Of a DNA stretch of 64,000 nucleotides, positions 1 to 9,310 are shown piece by piece (within the stretch, counting starts at the first letter, position 1; each line of letters begins with the position of its first letter). The position numbers and the translations under genes were made by a program. The notes below the pieces were generated by a model that had not been told where the DNA came from, did not search any database, and saw nothing but the letters and a program-made list of their open reading frames with translations. The stretch lies in contig CALSQR010000002.1 of NCBI GenBank assembly GCA_943788505.1, positions 819,213 to 883,212 on the forward strand, given 5' to 3'. Origin of the DNA: an uncultured bacterium (GTDB lineage Bacteria > Bacteroidota > Rhodothermia > Rhodothermales > UBA10348).

Positions 1-297
1 CCGACTTCTCCAGGCGCTGACAAGATCCTTGCTGAAAAAGGCACACTTGTCATTCCGGACATCCTAGCCAATGCTGGTGGAGTGACGGTTTCGTATTTCG
101 AATGGGTACAGGATCGCCAGGGCTATTTTTGGACCAAGGACCGCGTTGAACGCCGCCTGGACCGCATGATGAGCAAAGCCTTCGACGATGTATACGACAA
201 GGCTGGCAAGCATGACACCACGCTTCGCATCGGTGCCTATGTACTGGCCATCAAAAAGGTGGCTGACGCATTGAAACTGCGTGGGATTTACGGCTGA
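1..297 (+). CDS. gdhA: Glutamate dehydrogenase, C-terminal part (gene starts before window)
   Basis: The reading frame is open from base 1 and ends at TGA 295-297, giving the last 98 residues of a Glu/Leu/Phe/Val dehydrogenase. The stretch [20 protein letters not shown] is the highly conserved NAD(P)-domain segment of hexameric glutamate dehydrogenases, and the tail (RRLDRMM ... [21 protein letters not shown]) matches the usual C-terminal helices. The enzyme interconverts glutamate with 2-oxoglutarate and ammonia in the cytoplasm. Coenzyme preference cannot be judged because the Rossmann motif is outside the window. The C-terminus is at the length expected for the family, so only the upstream end is missing. 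Confidence 0.93.
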   Translation, partial: PTSPGADKILAEKGTLVIPDILANAGGVTVSYFEWVQDRQGYFWTKDRVERRLDRMMSKAFDDVYDKAGKHDTTLRIGAYVLAIKKVADALKLRGIYG

Positions 298-396
298 TCA
301 GGCAATCATACGCATCGGTCTGACCTCTTGAATGAAAGGCGGATTGACTGTCGTCGGCTTCCGTTGCATCTTGCGAGAGAATATTCCCTGCCAGTC

Positions 397-1032
397 GTGC
401 GAATCTTCCTCTTGATCGGTCTTTGTCTTGTACTCCAACCCGCCTATCCGCAGGCGAGCAGTGTTCCTGTGCAGGAACCTCAGGGAGTCATTCCGTCTCA
501 CGAGGCGGTCCTAGCACAGCTCGCTGGCACGTGTCTTGCGCCGGCCATACTGCCGTTGAATGACTTCCGTTTTCTGGCTCAGGGTCGCGCTACGTTCCTC
601 GCCTCGTCGTTGACCCGGAGGTGGATCGAGGAAGGTAAAAACGTCCATCTGGATGGATCGAAAACACAGAATGACGAAGCTGACTCACTAAGCCTCCCTG
701 TGTTGGCATGGACTGTTGACCGAGCAGCTATTGACCTGAAAAGAGCGGGTCGTAAATCTGTCGAACGCTCAAGTGCTGTTGCGCTCACATGGTGGCTTTC
801 AGACCCAAGCGGCAGATTGCTTGACACGCAATCATGTTCGAAGAACTCCACCGATGTGCTGGAGCGACGTGTAGCGAAGGCATTGGCCGATGAGCGATAT
901 CCCGAGACGAACCCTGACTTACCACTTGCCTCTCGGTGGCGCCAAATCGTGGAGCCTGTTGTCCTAACTGGCGCAACAGCCATTGGAACGTATTTGTTAT
1001 TCAACCTCCGTAGCCGACGGGCCGACAACTAA
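397..1032 (+). CDS. Unknown secreted or membrane-anchored protein
   Basis: I do not recognise this protein. The frame is open from TTG 328, but a GTG at 397 gives a cleaner signal sequence (MRIFLLIGLCLVLQPAYPQA with an AxA-like cleavage site), so that start is preferred; 211 residues. The body is hydrophilic with two Cys residues (GTCLAP and TQSCSK). A second hydrophobic segment (VVLTGATAIGTYLLFNL) lies near the end, followed by a basic tail RSRRADN, so the protein may be anchored at its C-terminus with the body outside. Its TAA stop shares a base with the ATG of the following Ig-like lipoprotein (TAATG), which indicates translational coupling and a shared envelope role. Function is unknown. 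Confidence 0.7.
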   Translation: MRIFLLIGLCLVLQPAYPQASSVPVQEPQGVIPSHEAVLAQLAGTCLAPAILPLNDFRFLAQGRATFLASSLTRRWIEEGKNVHLDGSKTQNDEADSLSLPVLAWTVDRAAIDLKRAGRKSVERSSAVALTWWLSDPSGRLLDTQSCSKNSTDVLERRVAKALADERYPETNPDLPLASRWRQIVEPVVLTGATAIGTYLLFNLRSRRADN

Positions 1033-2780
1033 TGAAGCAACGGATGCGGCAGTTTTCTTTCGTGTGTCTCCTGGTTGTATTGGCTGGTTGCGCCGTTCCC
1101 ATTCCACCAACGGGTGGCCCACCGGACAGCACTCCACCGTCGCTGTCAAGCAGTATTCCCGCTGATGGTGAAACAGGTGTCACTACGAATACTCTTGAGT
1201 TCGAATTCGACGAGCCCATCGACAGCCGTTCGTTCCGCACCGCTTTTTCCATCACCCCTGACTTGCCAGGCGCACCTGAATTCGCCGGATCAGGTAGAAC
1301 GGTAAAGGTGAGACTGCCCGGAGAACTGAGGGAAGCAACAACCTATATCGTAACGCTTGGTGTAGCACTTCGCGATGTGCGAGGGGTGGCCCTGGCAGCT
1401 CCCCTCTCTTTTGCTTTTGCGACAGGAAGCGATATTGATACTGCCTCAATGACTGGGCGTATCGTTCAGATTGATGATGGTGCGGCCGCTCGAGGAGTAG
1501 ACGTGTTTGCCTTTTCTTCGGCGGATTCTACCTCATTAGAAGCTGGTCCACTTTATCGGACGCAGACGGGAAGCGACGGTCGGTTTACGTTTTCAAACCT
1601 AGCTGAATCCACCTATTTCGTTGTTGGCCTTCGAGATAGTAATCGTAACCGGCGCATTGACACGGGTGAATCTGTTGCCTTACCACCCATAGCAGAACTA
1701 GCGGCCGACACACTAGCTCGCGAGCTTAGCCGTCCCTGGATCCTATTTCGCCCAGACGTAGATCCTCCACGAATTGACCGTGTTCGGGCGATGGCTTCGG
1801 ATCAGCTTGAACTTCGTTTTTCTGAGCCGCTGGCACTTTCTCTGAATAATCCTTTCCCAGGCGGTTTTGCAAGCAAACATGACCTAAGTATCGCAGATTC
1901 AGCAGGTGGAATAGGTGCGAGTGTTGGGGATGTCTGGTTCACGGAATCACGCCCTCGCATCCTGATGGCAAAAACAGATGAGCTAGCGCCAGGGCGATGG
2001 ATACTCAGAGGTGGTCTCGCAGTCACTGATTCGTCTGGCCTGCAGATGGATGCCTCTGACGTCTCTTTTGAGGTACCAGACAACCTCTCATCTTCCCCTT
2101 CACCATTATTCTTTTCTTGGGTACCCGACTCGGTACAGACCATGCCCCTCACGCCGCGAACGGTGTGGCGCATTGAACACTTCGGATGGCGAACGAGCGC
2201 TCCTTCCGAAAATGCCGCGATTAGCATCGAGGATACGAGCGGTATATTTCTAGACATGACGTTTGAGCAGCTTGATCCGACGCTCTTCCAGACGAGCAGA
2301 TTGGCCTCGGACAGCCATCCAACCGACGTACCACTTCGTATTCATGCACGCGCCTCTCTGGCCGATTCAGGTACGACCGCTCTGTTTGCATTCGCATCAA
2401 CTCGGTCAGCTGGTGCCCTTGGCGTGACTATTCGAGGGGCTGAGGCCTCCGTGCTTGGTGAGCTTTTTTCATCGAGAGGCCAACAGCATGAACGGATTAT
2501 GGCTGCGAGGATGACCGATGGGCAGATCCTGTTCGATGATCTGCCACCCAGTTTCAATGCAAGGATCCGGATATTTGAGGACCTGGATGCAAACGGTGCA
2601 TTAAGTCCGGGCTCTTTGCATCCTTTTTCACCTGCAGAGCAGGTACAATGGGTCGTTTTTCCTGAGCCTGTTCGTGCTCGCTGGGAAACGGTATTGCCGG
2701 ATACGCTCTTGTTTTCTCCTGTCAATTTTGTGCCCGTCAAAGGATCGTTGGCCACCTCAGATCCCTTAGGGAGCCCTTGA
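1032..2780 (+). CDS. Ig-like (Big_5) domain lipoprotein
   Basis: A 582-residue predicted lipoprotein: the signal peptide ends in the lipobox VLAGC (Cys20), followed by the P-T-GGPPD-TPP sequence typical of Bacteroidota Ig-like domain lipoproteins. Residues about 38-135 form a first SbsA/Big_5 Ig-like domain (IPADGETGV, FDEPID, TYIVTLG). Residues about 140-200 resemble a carboxypeptidase-regulatory/CnaB-like fold (DGRFTFSNLAESTYFV, then DSNRNRRID). A second Ig-like unit follows at about 245-345 (LELRFSEPL). Such proteins sit on the outer membrane or cell surface; a specific ligand is not evident. It overlaps the preceding gene by one base, and the following nnr gene starts within its stop codon (TGATG). 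Confidence 0.85.
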   Translation: MKQRMRQFSFVCLLVVLAGCAVPIPPTGGPPDSTPPSLSSSIPADGETGVTTNTLEFEFDEPIDSRSFRTAFSITPDLPGAPEFAGSGRTVKVRLPGELREATTYIVTLGVALRDVRGVALAAPLSFAFATGSDIDTASMTGRIVQIDDGAAARGVDVFAFSSADSTSLEAGPLYRTQTGSDGRFTFSNLAESTYFVVGLRDSNRNRRIDTGESVALPPIAELAADTLARELSRPWILFRPDVDPPRIDRVRAMASDQLELRFSEPLALSLNNPFPGGFASKHDLSIADSAGGIGASVGDVWFTESRPRILMAKTDELAPGRWILRGGLAVTDSSGLQMDASDVSFEVPDNLSSSPSPLFFSWVPDSVQTMPLTPRTVWRIEHFGWRTSAPSENAAISIEDTSGIFLDMTFEQLDPTLFQTSRLASDSHPTDVPLRIHARASLADSGTTALFAFASTRSAGALGVTIRGAEASVLGELFSSRGQQHERIMAARMTDGQILFDDLPPSFNARIRIFEDLDANGALSPGSLHPFSPAEQVQWVVFPEPVRARWETVLPDTLLFSPVNFVPVKGSLATSDPLGSP

Positions 2781-4471
2781 TGAGTGAGAATCTTGACTCA
2801 AATCGATTTACTAAGGGTCAGCCTCAACTGAGTGATCAGCGACATTTAACGGCTGGACTTCTTTCACTGAGTGATGCACTCCATTCTTCTCCGCCGCTAC
2901 CCGTCTTAACGGCTAGCGCAATGCGTGAAGCTGATCGGGAGAGTATTGAAGACTTGAAGATTCCTGGATTCATTCTAATGGAATGCGCAGGAAAGGCGGC
3001 TGCTCGTCGAGCTATGGGGATGCTTCCGACGGATCGGACCGGACGTGTTTTCATTTGCTGCGGAAAGGGCAACAATGGAGGAGATGGCATCGTGCTAGCA
3101 CGGTTCTTGGCCCTGTTTGGTCACCGAGTTGATGTCTGGCTTTCACATCATCCTTCATCATTTGGAGAAGATGCGCTTGCCCACTGGCACCTATTTGAGA
3201 GATTACTGCCAGAAAATGCAGGCGCAGATGCCAATATCCGAGTTGTTGATTCCGCGCGACCGGACGGTGATGTCGACCTCATCGTGGATGCCCTCTTTGG
3301 TACTGGTCTTCGCTCGTCGGTTCGATCCCCTATTGATGAAGTGATTCGGGGGCTAAATGCCCACCCGGCACCGATACTCGCCCTTGACATGCCATCTGGA
3401 CTTCAGGCTGATACAGGCGAAGGAATGCAGCCGTGTATTGTGGCGGCAGCAACGGTAACTATGGGAGCATTGAAGGCAGGGATGCTTTTGGGGGACGGCC
3501 CAGATGTATGTGGGTCAGTTCACGTGGCAGACATTGGTATTCCAGCCGTGGTGCTGGCGCGGGCAGCGCAGCACGCAGGCTGCGCCCGGAGGTCCTCCGA
3601 CCCGTGGGTGGCAGAACGCATCCGTCCTCGCACGCGAGCAGATCACAAGTACACCACCGGCCCGGCGCTAATCGCTGGCGGGTCGGAGGCCTTTCCGGGC
3701 GCCCCGGCCCTGGCGGCCCGGGGCGCGGCCCGCGCCGGCAGTGGCTATGTGATAGCCCTATGCCCATCGGAAATACGCACGATTCTTCAGGAAAAACTCG
3801 ATGCTATACCTGTTTCGTCGTGGTCACACCTTGATAATGCTTCCGCAGATGAGCTGATCGATCTGTTGGGAGATCGCTGGTCGAAAGCGAAAGCGCTCCT
3901 CGTTGGGCCGGGACTTGGACAGCAGGAGGACATGGGGTCATTTGTCTGGCATCTACTTGAACGCTTTGATGGTCCCGCAGTGATTGACGCCGATGGGATA
4001 TCCTCCTTAGCCCTACTACCCAGAATTGCGCAGGAGTTTGCTGAGCGATCAAAGGGTCGCTGGATACTTACTCCTCACGACGGAGAATTTAGACGCCTTT
4101 TACACGCATCTGCCGAGGCCGAGTCCTTGACCGAAGGCAACAGAATTGAGACAGCTCGGGCATTTGCCGCTAGGTGGAATTGTGTTCTGTTACTCAAGGG
4201 CCTGCCTTCCTGCTGCGCATCCCCAGACGGGGATGTCTTAGTCAATGCCACTGGTAATTCGGCCGTCGGCACAGCCGGGACTGGCGATGTACTTGCTGGA
4301 ATTGTAACTGGATTGCTTGCTCAAGGCCTCTCACCATTTGATGCCGCTGCTTGTGGTATCCACCTGGGCGGAACAGCCGCTGACGACTTCGTAGAAGAGG
4401 GCGCCCCTCAATCAATGGTAGCTCCAGACATTTTGGACTTACTTCCTACCGTTCTGAATCGATTTATTTGA
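2780..4471 (+). CDS. nnr: Bifunctional NAD(P)H-hydrate epimerase / ADP-dependent NAD(P)H-hydrate dehydratase
   Basis: Repairs hydrated NADH/NADPH: the N-terminal YjeF_N domain epimerises R- and S-NAD(P)HX, and the C-terminal ribokinase-like domain dehydrates the S form using ADP. The epimerase domain spans about residues 45-260, with the nucleotide loop GKGNNGGDG at about 95-103. The dehydratase spans about 290-555, with PGLG, ILTPHDGEF and the NATGNSAVGTAGTGDVLAG signature near 490-508. The ATG at 2780 overlaps the upstream stop; a TTG one codon earlier is possible. The 563 residues include about 40 extra N-terminal residues. Codons for about residues 255-322 (3541-3745) are far richer in G+C (roughly 75-80%) than the rest of the gene. 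Confidence 0.93.
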   Translation: MSENLDSNRFTKGQPQLSDQRHLTAGLLSLSDALHSSPPLPVLTASAMREADRESIEDLKIPGFILMECAGKAAARRAMGMLPTDRTGRVFICCGKGNNGGDGIVLARFLALFGHRVDVWLSHHPSSFGEDALAHWHLFERLLPENAGADANIRVVDSARPDGDVDLIVDALFGTGLRSSVRSPIDEVIRGLNAHPAPILALDMPSGLQADTGEGMQPCIVAAATVTMGALKAGMLLGDGPDVCGSVHVADIGIPAVVLARAAQHAGCARRSSDPWVAERIRPRTRADHKYTTGPALIAGGSEAFPGAPALAARGAARAGSGYVIALCPSEIRTILQEKLDAIPVSSWSHLDNASADELIDLLGDRWSKAKALLVGPGLGQQEDMGSFVWHLLERFDGPAVIDADGISSLALLPRIAQEFAERSKGRWILTPHDGEFRRLLHASAEAESLTEGNRIETARAFAARWNCVLLLKGLPSCCASPDGDVLVNATGNSAVGTAGTGDVLAGIVTGLLAQGLSPFDAAACGIHLGGTAADDFVEEGAPQSMVAPDILDLLPTVLNRFI

Positions 4472-4476
4472 ACCGG

Positions 4477-4866
4477 ATGCTTCGTTTGCTACCGCCATTT
4501 CGCCTCGCCGTAGGATGGACCCTGCTCATCATGGTAGCACTCACGATTCCCGGAAAGTCGATTCCTGATTCCCACATCTTTCAACTAGATAAACTGATCC
4601 ACGCCGGATTATTTCTAGTATTGACCTTGCTGTGGCTGGCAGCTCTCTCTGAAGGACATATTGGCAGGGGCTTGACTATTTTGGCCGCCATGATTGTTTT
4701 TGCAATTTTTACGGAGTTTTACCAACAGATAATGCCAATCGGACGGTCTGCCGACCTGCTTGACTCAGTTGCTGACGCAATAGGTTCGATCGTTGCCTTC
4801 CTCATCTGGCTCGACGCCAGAACAAGATTGGAACGATGGCGGCAGCGTTCCGTAGATAATCTCTGA
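4477..4866 (+). CDS. VanZ-like family membrane protein
   Basis: A protein of about 129 residues with four hydrophobic segments and the VanZ-like signature: DKLIHAGLF after the first segment, FTEFYQ in the middle and GRSADLLDSVADAIG before the last helix. VanZ-like proteins are inner-membrane proteins of poorly known function; the namesake gives low-level teicoplanin resistance, but most homologues have no demonstrated role. The ATG at 4477 is six bases beyond the nnr stop. A TTG at 4468 overlapping that stop is the alternative and would add three residues. It appears to be the last gene of the run that begins near base 397. The 180 bases after it hold no recognisable gene. Confidence 0.82.
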   Translation: MLRLLPPFRLAVGWTLLIMVALTIPGKSIPDSHIFQLDKLIHAGLFLVLTLLWLAALSEGHIGRGLTILAAMIVFAIFTEFYQQIMPIGRSADLLDSVADAIGSIVAFLIWLDARTRLERWRQRSVDNL

Positions 4867-5047
4867 ACGAGGTTGAGCAACTTTGCCTATCTATCCCGGT
4901 CTTGGATGTAGGACGCTCTTACGGCAAATGTGAAATCAACTCCTGAATGCGAAGATTGATTTATTTCATTTCCAATTTGGCAACGACCTCCGTATACTTT
5001 CGACTTCGACCTTTTTGTGCCTTCGGGCACTCCAGCTCAGCACTACT

Positions 5048-5701
5048 ATGGCTCTCAAAAAGACTGAACAAGCCGATATCAAAAGAAGGTATCCGCTTTA
5101 TATAGAAATCGGGATGGTCATCACACTGGCCGTCCTCATCGTGGCCTTCCGCTTGGACATGAGCGTAGATGATTCGTTCGACGTGACACTCCAGGAACAG
5201 GAAGTTGTCCAGATGGAAGAAATTCAGCAGACACAACAGATCGAGAAACCACCGCCACCACCGCGGCCACCCGTCCCGGTAGAAGTACCGAACGACGAAA
5301 TTCTCGAAGATGATGACCTGGATCTCGACATGTCCCTCGACATTGACGAAATTCCAGACTTGCCACCTCCTCCGCCACCAGCAGAGAAAGAAGAAGAGCC
5401 TGAAATTTTCGTTATTGTGGAGCAGTCACCTGAACTCATCGGTGGCCTTCCAGGACTACAGAAAAAAATTCGTTATCCGGAAATTGCTAAGAAAGCCGGA
5501 GTCGAAGGCCGAGTCTATCTGCAGTTCGTCGTTGACGAGCAAGGCAACGTTCATGACCCAATCGTTACTCGTGGTATCGGTGCAGGGTGTGACGAAGAAG
5601 CCATTCGTGCTATTCGAGAAGCCAAGTTCAAACCTGGCAAGCAGCGTGGGAAAGCAGTTAAAGTCAAAATGAGCCTCCCAATCACGTTCAAATTGAAGTG
5701 A
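5048..5701 (+). CDS. tonB: TonB family energy transducer
   Basis: A 217-residue protein with the full TonB plan: a short cytoplasmic N-terminus (MALKKTEQADIKRR), one transmembrane helix (IEIGMVITLAVLIVAFRL), a periplasmic Pro-rich stretch with PPPPPRPPVPVEVP and PPPPPP runs plus an acidic patch, and a C-terminal TonB domain (YPEIAKKAGVEGRVYLQFVV ... FKPGKQRGKAVKVKMSLPI). It would transmit proton-motive force to outer-membrane TonB-dependent receptors. No exbB or exbD gene is adjacent, as is common for Bacteroidota TonB paralogues. The ATG at 5048 is preferred over an in-frame GTG at 5015, which would add residues not seen in the family. The gene ends in a strong terminator, so it is probably transcribed alone. 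Confidence 0.93.
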   Translation: MALKKTEQADIKRRYPLYIEIGMVITLAVLIVAFRLDMSVDDSFDVTLQEQEVVQMEEIQQTQQIEKPPPPPRPPVPVEVPNDEILEDDDLDLDMSLDIDEIPDLPPPPPPAEKEEEPEIFVIVEQSPELIGGLPGLQKKIRYPEIAKKAGVEGRVYLQFVVDEQGNVHDPIVTRGIGAGCDEEAIRAIREAKFKPGKQRGKAVKVKMSLPITFKLK

Positions 5702-5726
5702 TCTAGGCGGCGTAATGACTATCGAG

Positions 5727-5765
5727 AAGAGGGACGGTGCGCAAGGCGCACCGTCCCTCTTTTTT
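5727..5765 (+). terminator. Intrinsic terminator after tonB
   Basis: A perfect 16-base stem (left arm 5727-5742, right arm 5746-5761) encloses a three-base AAG loop and runs into TTTTT. It begins 25 bases after the tonB stop on the same strand. It is one of the clearest rho-independent terminators in the window. Confidence 0.92.
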
Positions 5766-5899
5766 ATGTTGCTACGACTAGATCTTCAGTGGAAGTGATG
5801 CGAAGACACCAGCGCAAAACCTCGGAATTTATACGTTACCTACAATGAGGAGCCTAAGTCACTACGCTCCCTCTCAGGAAACTGACGGCCTAACGCTAA

Positions 5900-6133
5900 A
5901 TGGATAACAAACCTGAACGTCACGAAAATCTGGATGCCGTCGTAGATCGACTGCTCCGGGATAAGGACTTCCTTCTGGCAGAAGAACTGAAGCACAAGGC
6001 AGAGGAAATCAACCACCTCCTCGTGCAGGCACAGCACCAGAAAATGAAAGTCGAATTGTCCGTTTTGGAGCTCGAAGCCCGTCCGGGCAACAAGGTGGCG
6101 TGGCTAGAGGTCAAAATCTACAAAGAGATCTGA
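5900..6133 (+). CDS. Small charged protein of unknown function
   Basis: I do not recognise this 77-residue protein. It is rich in Glu, Lys and Leu and probably mostly alpha-helical: residues 14-60 show heptad-like spacing (LLRDKDFLLAEELKHKAEEI), and the end (GNKVAWLEVKIYKEI) looks like a beta segment. There is no signal peptide or cysteine. It is flanked by the tonB terminator and the converging amidohydrolase gene, whose stop is only 16 bases away, so it would have its own promoter. Coding status rests on an uninterrupted frame with ordinary codon use and no competing gene on the other strand. Confidence 0.6.
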   Translation: MDNKPERHENLDAVVDRLLRDKDFLLAEELKHKAEEINHLLVQAQHQKMKVELSVLELEARPGNKVAWLEVKIYKEI

Positions 6134-6149
6134 TCCGCTGGGCCGATTC

Positions 6150-7412
6150 CTAGCGTTCGAATCGAACGATTTCTCCTCCCTTCATGACGAATTGGACATC
6201 GCGGGTACGACTGATGTCCTGACTAGGGTCACCTTCAACGGCCACAAGATCAGCGAGTAATCCACTTGCAATCCGTCCCCTGTCGGCAAGATGAAACGTA
6301 TCGGCGTTTAATGATGTGACAGACTGAAGCACGGCCGTTGGCGTCATGCCGTATTCGACCATGAGCTCCATTTCCCACGCATTTTCTCCATGTGGGTATA
6401 CCCCGACGTCACCACCCATCCCGATCTTCACTCCGTGTTGCATCGCCAATTGGAAGACATCCTTTTTGTTCGCAATTCGACCAGGATCTGGATCAACGCC
6501 CTTCTTCCAACCACCGTATGAGGATATAGCTTCGACGGCTGCTAGCGTTGGGTACCAAACTACACCCCTTTCTGCCATCGCTTGAAAGACGTCAGGCGTC
6601 CCACCGTCACCATGCTCAATCGTTTCGACTCCAGCCTCAATAGCCCGCCGCATGCCTTCTGCCGTACCGGCATGAGCTACTAACGGTCTGCCACTTGATT
6701 CTGCTGTCTCTCGCATCCGGGTGAGCTCTTCGACTGAGAACGTTGGCATGGCCTCTCCATTGGGTCCCCATCGATAATCGGCATAGACCTTGATAAAGTC
6801 AGCGCCATATCCAATCTGTTCTCTAGTCTCACGGATCAGATCATCAACGCCATCTGCCTCATTTGCACCGAGCGGTTGACCCACTTCCGGATGAAATCCT
6901 TTTGGGCCATAACTGCCTGTGGCCACTATAGCCGGTCCCGCCACCAACATGCGAGGGCCTACAATCACACCTTTTTGGATGGCTTGTTTGATCCCCACAT
7001 CGTCATAGCCAGCTCCTTCAGACCCGAGATCCCTAATTGTCGTAAACCCTGCCATCAGCGTCCGAACGACGTGGACTCCAGCACGAACGGAACGTTCAGC
7101 GCGGGACTCCTTCAAGACCTGATCAGTCCAACTTGTCTCGTTGTAGGGATGAAGCAGAACATGAGAATGACCCTCAATGAATCCTGGTAGCAACGTCATC
7201 CCAGTTAAATCGATGATACGTGCGCCCGGTGGTACTTGAACATCAGCCTCCGGTCCGGCGCTGACAATGTCTTCGCCGTCAACAACAACGACCCAACCAT
7301 CGTGCATGGCCTCTCCATCAAAGACTCGGTCGGGATGAAGTACGACCGATTGGCCAAGAGCCCAGGAGGTAGACAAGAAAAAAAGTGCACACAGAAGTAA
7401 GAGACGAAGCAT
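6150..7412 (-). CDS. Secreted metal-dependent amidohydrolase (imidazolonepropionase-like)
   Basis: An amidohydrolase-superfamily enzyme of 420 residues with a signal peptide (MLRLLLLCALFFLSTSWALG); this start at 7412 is preferred to one 14 codons upstream, which would precede the signal. Metal-site motifs are in order: GHSHVLLHP (HxH), a Lys in DFIKVYADYR that would be carboxylated, VAHAGT, TIEHGDGG, and a late Asp in GMGGDVG. This pattern fits the imidazolonepropionase/prolidase-like subgroup, many members of which cleave dipeptides or hydrolyse amides in the periplasm. The substrate cannot be told from sequence. The gene is transcribed divergently from the class V aminotransferase. Confidence 0.88.
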   Translation of the reverse strand: MLRLLLLCALFFLSTSWALGQSVVLHPDRVFDGEAMHDGWVVVVDGEDIVSAGPEADVQVPPGARIIDLTGMTLLPGFIEGHSHVLLHPYNETSWTDQVLKESRAERSVRAGVHVVRTLMAGFTTIRDLGSEGAGYDDVGIKQAIQKGVIVGPRMLVAGPAIVATGSYGPKGFHPEVGQPLGANEADGVDDLIRETREQIGYGADFIKVYADYRWGPNGEAMPTFSVEELTRMRETAESSGRPLVAHAGTAEGMRRAIEAGVETIEHGDGGTPDVFQAMAERGVVWYPTLAAVEAISSYGGWKKGVDPDPGRIANKKDVFQLAMQHGVKIGMGGDVGVYPHGENAWEMELMVEYGMTPTAVLQSVTSLNADTFHLADRGRIASGLLADLVAVEGDPSQDISRTRDVQFVMKGGEIVRFER

Positions 7413-7526
7413 AACGCAACCAGTATGGTGATGTGTAACAGAATAATCTACCACGTGGCCTTCTACAACTCGTTACCCGAATCACTTCCATTGCGTACTT
7501 TAAGAGCGAATCAACCCTAGAGATGA

Positions 7527-8765
7527 ATGGCCTACGATATTACCCGCATCCGTGAAGAGTTTCCCTCACTGACTGTCACTGATGAGGGACAGCGCCGCAT
7601 CTATTTCGACAATCCGGGTGGGACGCAGATCTGCCAGCGATCAATCGATCGCATGAATCACTATTTGATCCATGCGAACACAAACACGCACGGTCCTTTC
7701 CGGACGTCGCATATGACCGATGAAATCATTGATCAGACACACGCAGCGCTGGCTGACTTCGTAGGATCAGATGATCCAGGTGAAATCATTTTTGGTCAGA
7801 ACATGACCACCATTACGTTCCACCTGGCCCATTCGATCGGTCGTACCCTGCGCCCAGGTGACGAAATCGTCGTCACACGCATGGACCACGATGCTAACAT
7901 CAGTCCCTGGCTCTTAATGGCGCGTGATGCTGGATGTACGGTTCGGTGGATCGACTTTGACCCAGCTACTTATCGATTCGACCCCTCCTCTGTTGAGTCT
8001 GCCATCACCGATAAAACCCGATTTGTAGCGGTCAATTACGCCTCGAATGCGTTAGGGACGATCAACGATGTAAAGGCAGTAGCTGATGCAGCTCATGCCG
8101 TTGGCGCGCTTGTATTTGTTGACTCTGTGCAATTTTCTCCTCACTTCCTGACGGATGTAAAAGCAATTGGATGCGATTTTCTTGCCTGCTCGGCCTACAA
8201 ATATTACGGTCCTCACCAGGGTATGGTCTGGGGCCGAAGGGCGCTTTTGGAATTGCTCGATCCCTACAAAGTGCGCCCTGCCGACGACACCTTGCCTAGC
8301 CGTTTTGAGACCGGGACCCAATCCCATGAAGGCATGGCTGGAACACTCGGGTGTATCGAACACTTTGAATGGATCGGCGAGACCATGGGTAGTGGGGGAG
8401 CCACACGGCGCGAGCGTTTGGTAGCCGGATTTGACGTCGTTGCGGCCTATGAAAAAGACCTTGCCCGACATCTCATCAATGGATTACAGTCCATTCCCGG
8501 CATGCAGGTAAAAGGGCTCTCTGGCGAAGCGGACCTCGACGATCGCGTACCAACGGTATGTGTAACCAGGGACGGTGTTGATCCGGAAACCATTGCGCGG
8601 AATCTTGCTGGACACAACATCTTTGTCTGGCCGGGCCACTACTACGCCATCGAAATTATCGAACGACTTGGCCTGACTGATGCCGGCGGTATGCTGCGTA
8701 TTGGACTAGGGCAGTACAATACTCGAACCGAGATTGATGAGTTGCTGACGGTTCTCGAGGGCTAA
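7527..8765 (+). CDS. Cysteine desulfurase-like class V aminotransferase (VC1184-type)
   Basis: A 412-residue fold-type I PLP enzyme of the class V group. Visible features are YFDNPGGTQ near the start, the EIVVTRMDHDAN stretch, VDSVQFSPH (cofactor-ring Asp) and SAYKYYGPHQG, whose Lys should bind PLP. The sequence resembles the cysteine desulfurase-like family typified by Vibrio VC1184 rather than SufS/IscS; the usual active-site Cys loop (R-G-H-C-A) is not obvious. A role in sulfur or selenium transfer is therefore only a guess, and other carbon-sulfur or aminotransferase chemistry is possible. No iron-sulfur assembly genes are nearby. Confidence 0.85.
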   Translation: MAYDITRIREEFPSLTVTDEGQRRIYFDNPGGTQICQRSIDRMNHYLIHANTNTHGPFRTSHMTDEIIDQTHAALADFVGSDDPGEIIFGQNMTTITFHLAHSIGRTLRPGDEIVVTRMDHDANISPWLLMARDAGCTVRWIDFDPATYRFDPSSVESAITDKTRFVAVNYASNALGTINDVKAVADAAHAVGALVFVDSVQFSPHFLTDVKAIGCDFLACSAYKYYGPHQGMVWGRRALLELLDPYKVRPADDTLPSRFETGTQSHEGMAGTLGCIEHFEWIGETMGSGGATRRERLVAGFDVVAAYEKDLARHLINGLQSIPGMQVKGLSGEADLDDRVPTVCVTRDGVDPETIARNLAGHNIFVWPGHYYAIEIIERLGLTDAGGMLRIGLGQYNTRTEIDELLTVLEG

Positions 8766-8794
8766 TCCGTCGGCGTACCTTAACCCAAAACGGC

Positions 8795-9082
8795 CTAGAG
8801 GGATATTACTCCTTCCACGCTTCCGGCCTGTCTATACACAGTGATGACTTCCTCACTGCTCTGGACACGAATACGGCTGGTCAGACTCAGGTAGTTGCCT
8901 CGTTTTGAGGCTTTTAGGTCGATTTCATGGCCATCGAATACTTTCTTGAGTTCATCGACCGCAGAACGCGGTGCGATAAACTTAAATAGGTAGTCTGTGG
9001 GCCAGTCATTGTTGTCGTCCAACAACTGCCGGAAATTGTCCCACCAGCCGGGATCAGAAAGAGGAAGTTTCTTTGGAATCAT
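8795..9082 (-). CDS. DUF493 family protein
   Basis: A 95-residue protein matching the DUF493 (YbeD-like) family: FKFIAP at about 33-38, KRGNYLSLTSRI near the middle, SSEEVITVYRQ, and the ending VEGVISL. Family members adopt a small ferredoxin-like/ACT-like fold and are suspected allosteric or regulatory proteins; no reaction is established. It converges on the aminotransferase gene (29 bases between ends) and is flanked upstream by about 230 bases without a gene. Confidence 0.85.
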   Translation of the reverse strand: MIPKKLPLSDPGWWDNFRQLLDDNNDWPTDYLFKFIAPRSAVDELKKVFDGHEIDLKASKRGNYLSLTSRIRVQSSEEVITVYRQAGSVEGVISL

Positions 9083-9310
9083 CAGTGCTTAAAAAGGAAG
9101 TCGTTGGCTGTATGGAGTCGCGAGGCGTCGCAATTTCTGCGGGGTTATACCCCTCTTCACCCATCATTGGTTTCTCATCTCCGTCATTCGTTCCATCAAA
9201 GCTATATATCGTTGTTTGCGAATGAATCTAGATGGACCTGATTCCGTTCAATGAACCATACGGCGCGTGCTTGCCGTTCTTCGCCTTCCACACACCACCA
9301 GGACACGTCG

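Noticed and set aside
4977-5002. TTG and TACTTTCG upstream of tonB as a Bacteroidota promoter
   Set aside because: Spacing is 15 bases rather than 19-21, and the -7 element has mismatches in the conserved positions.
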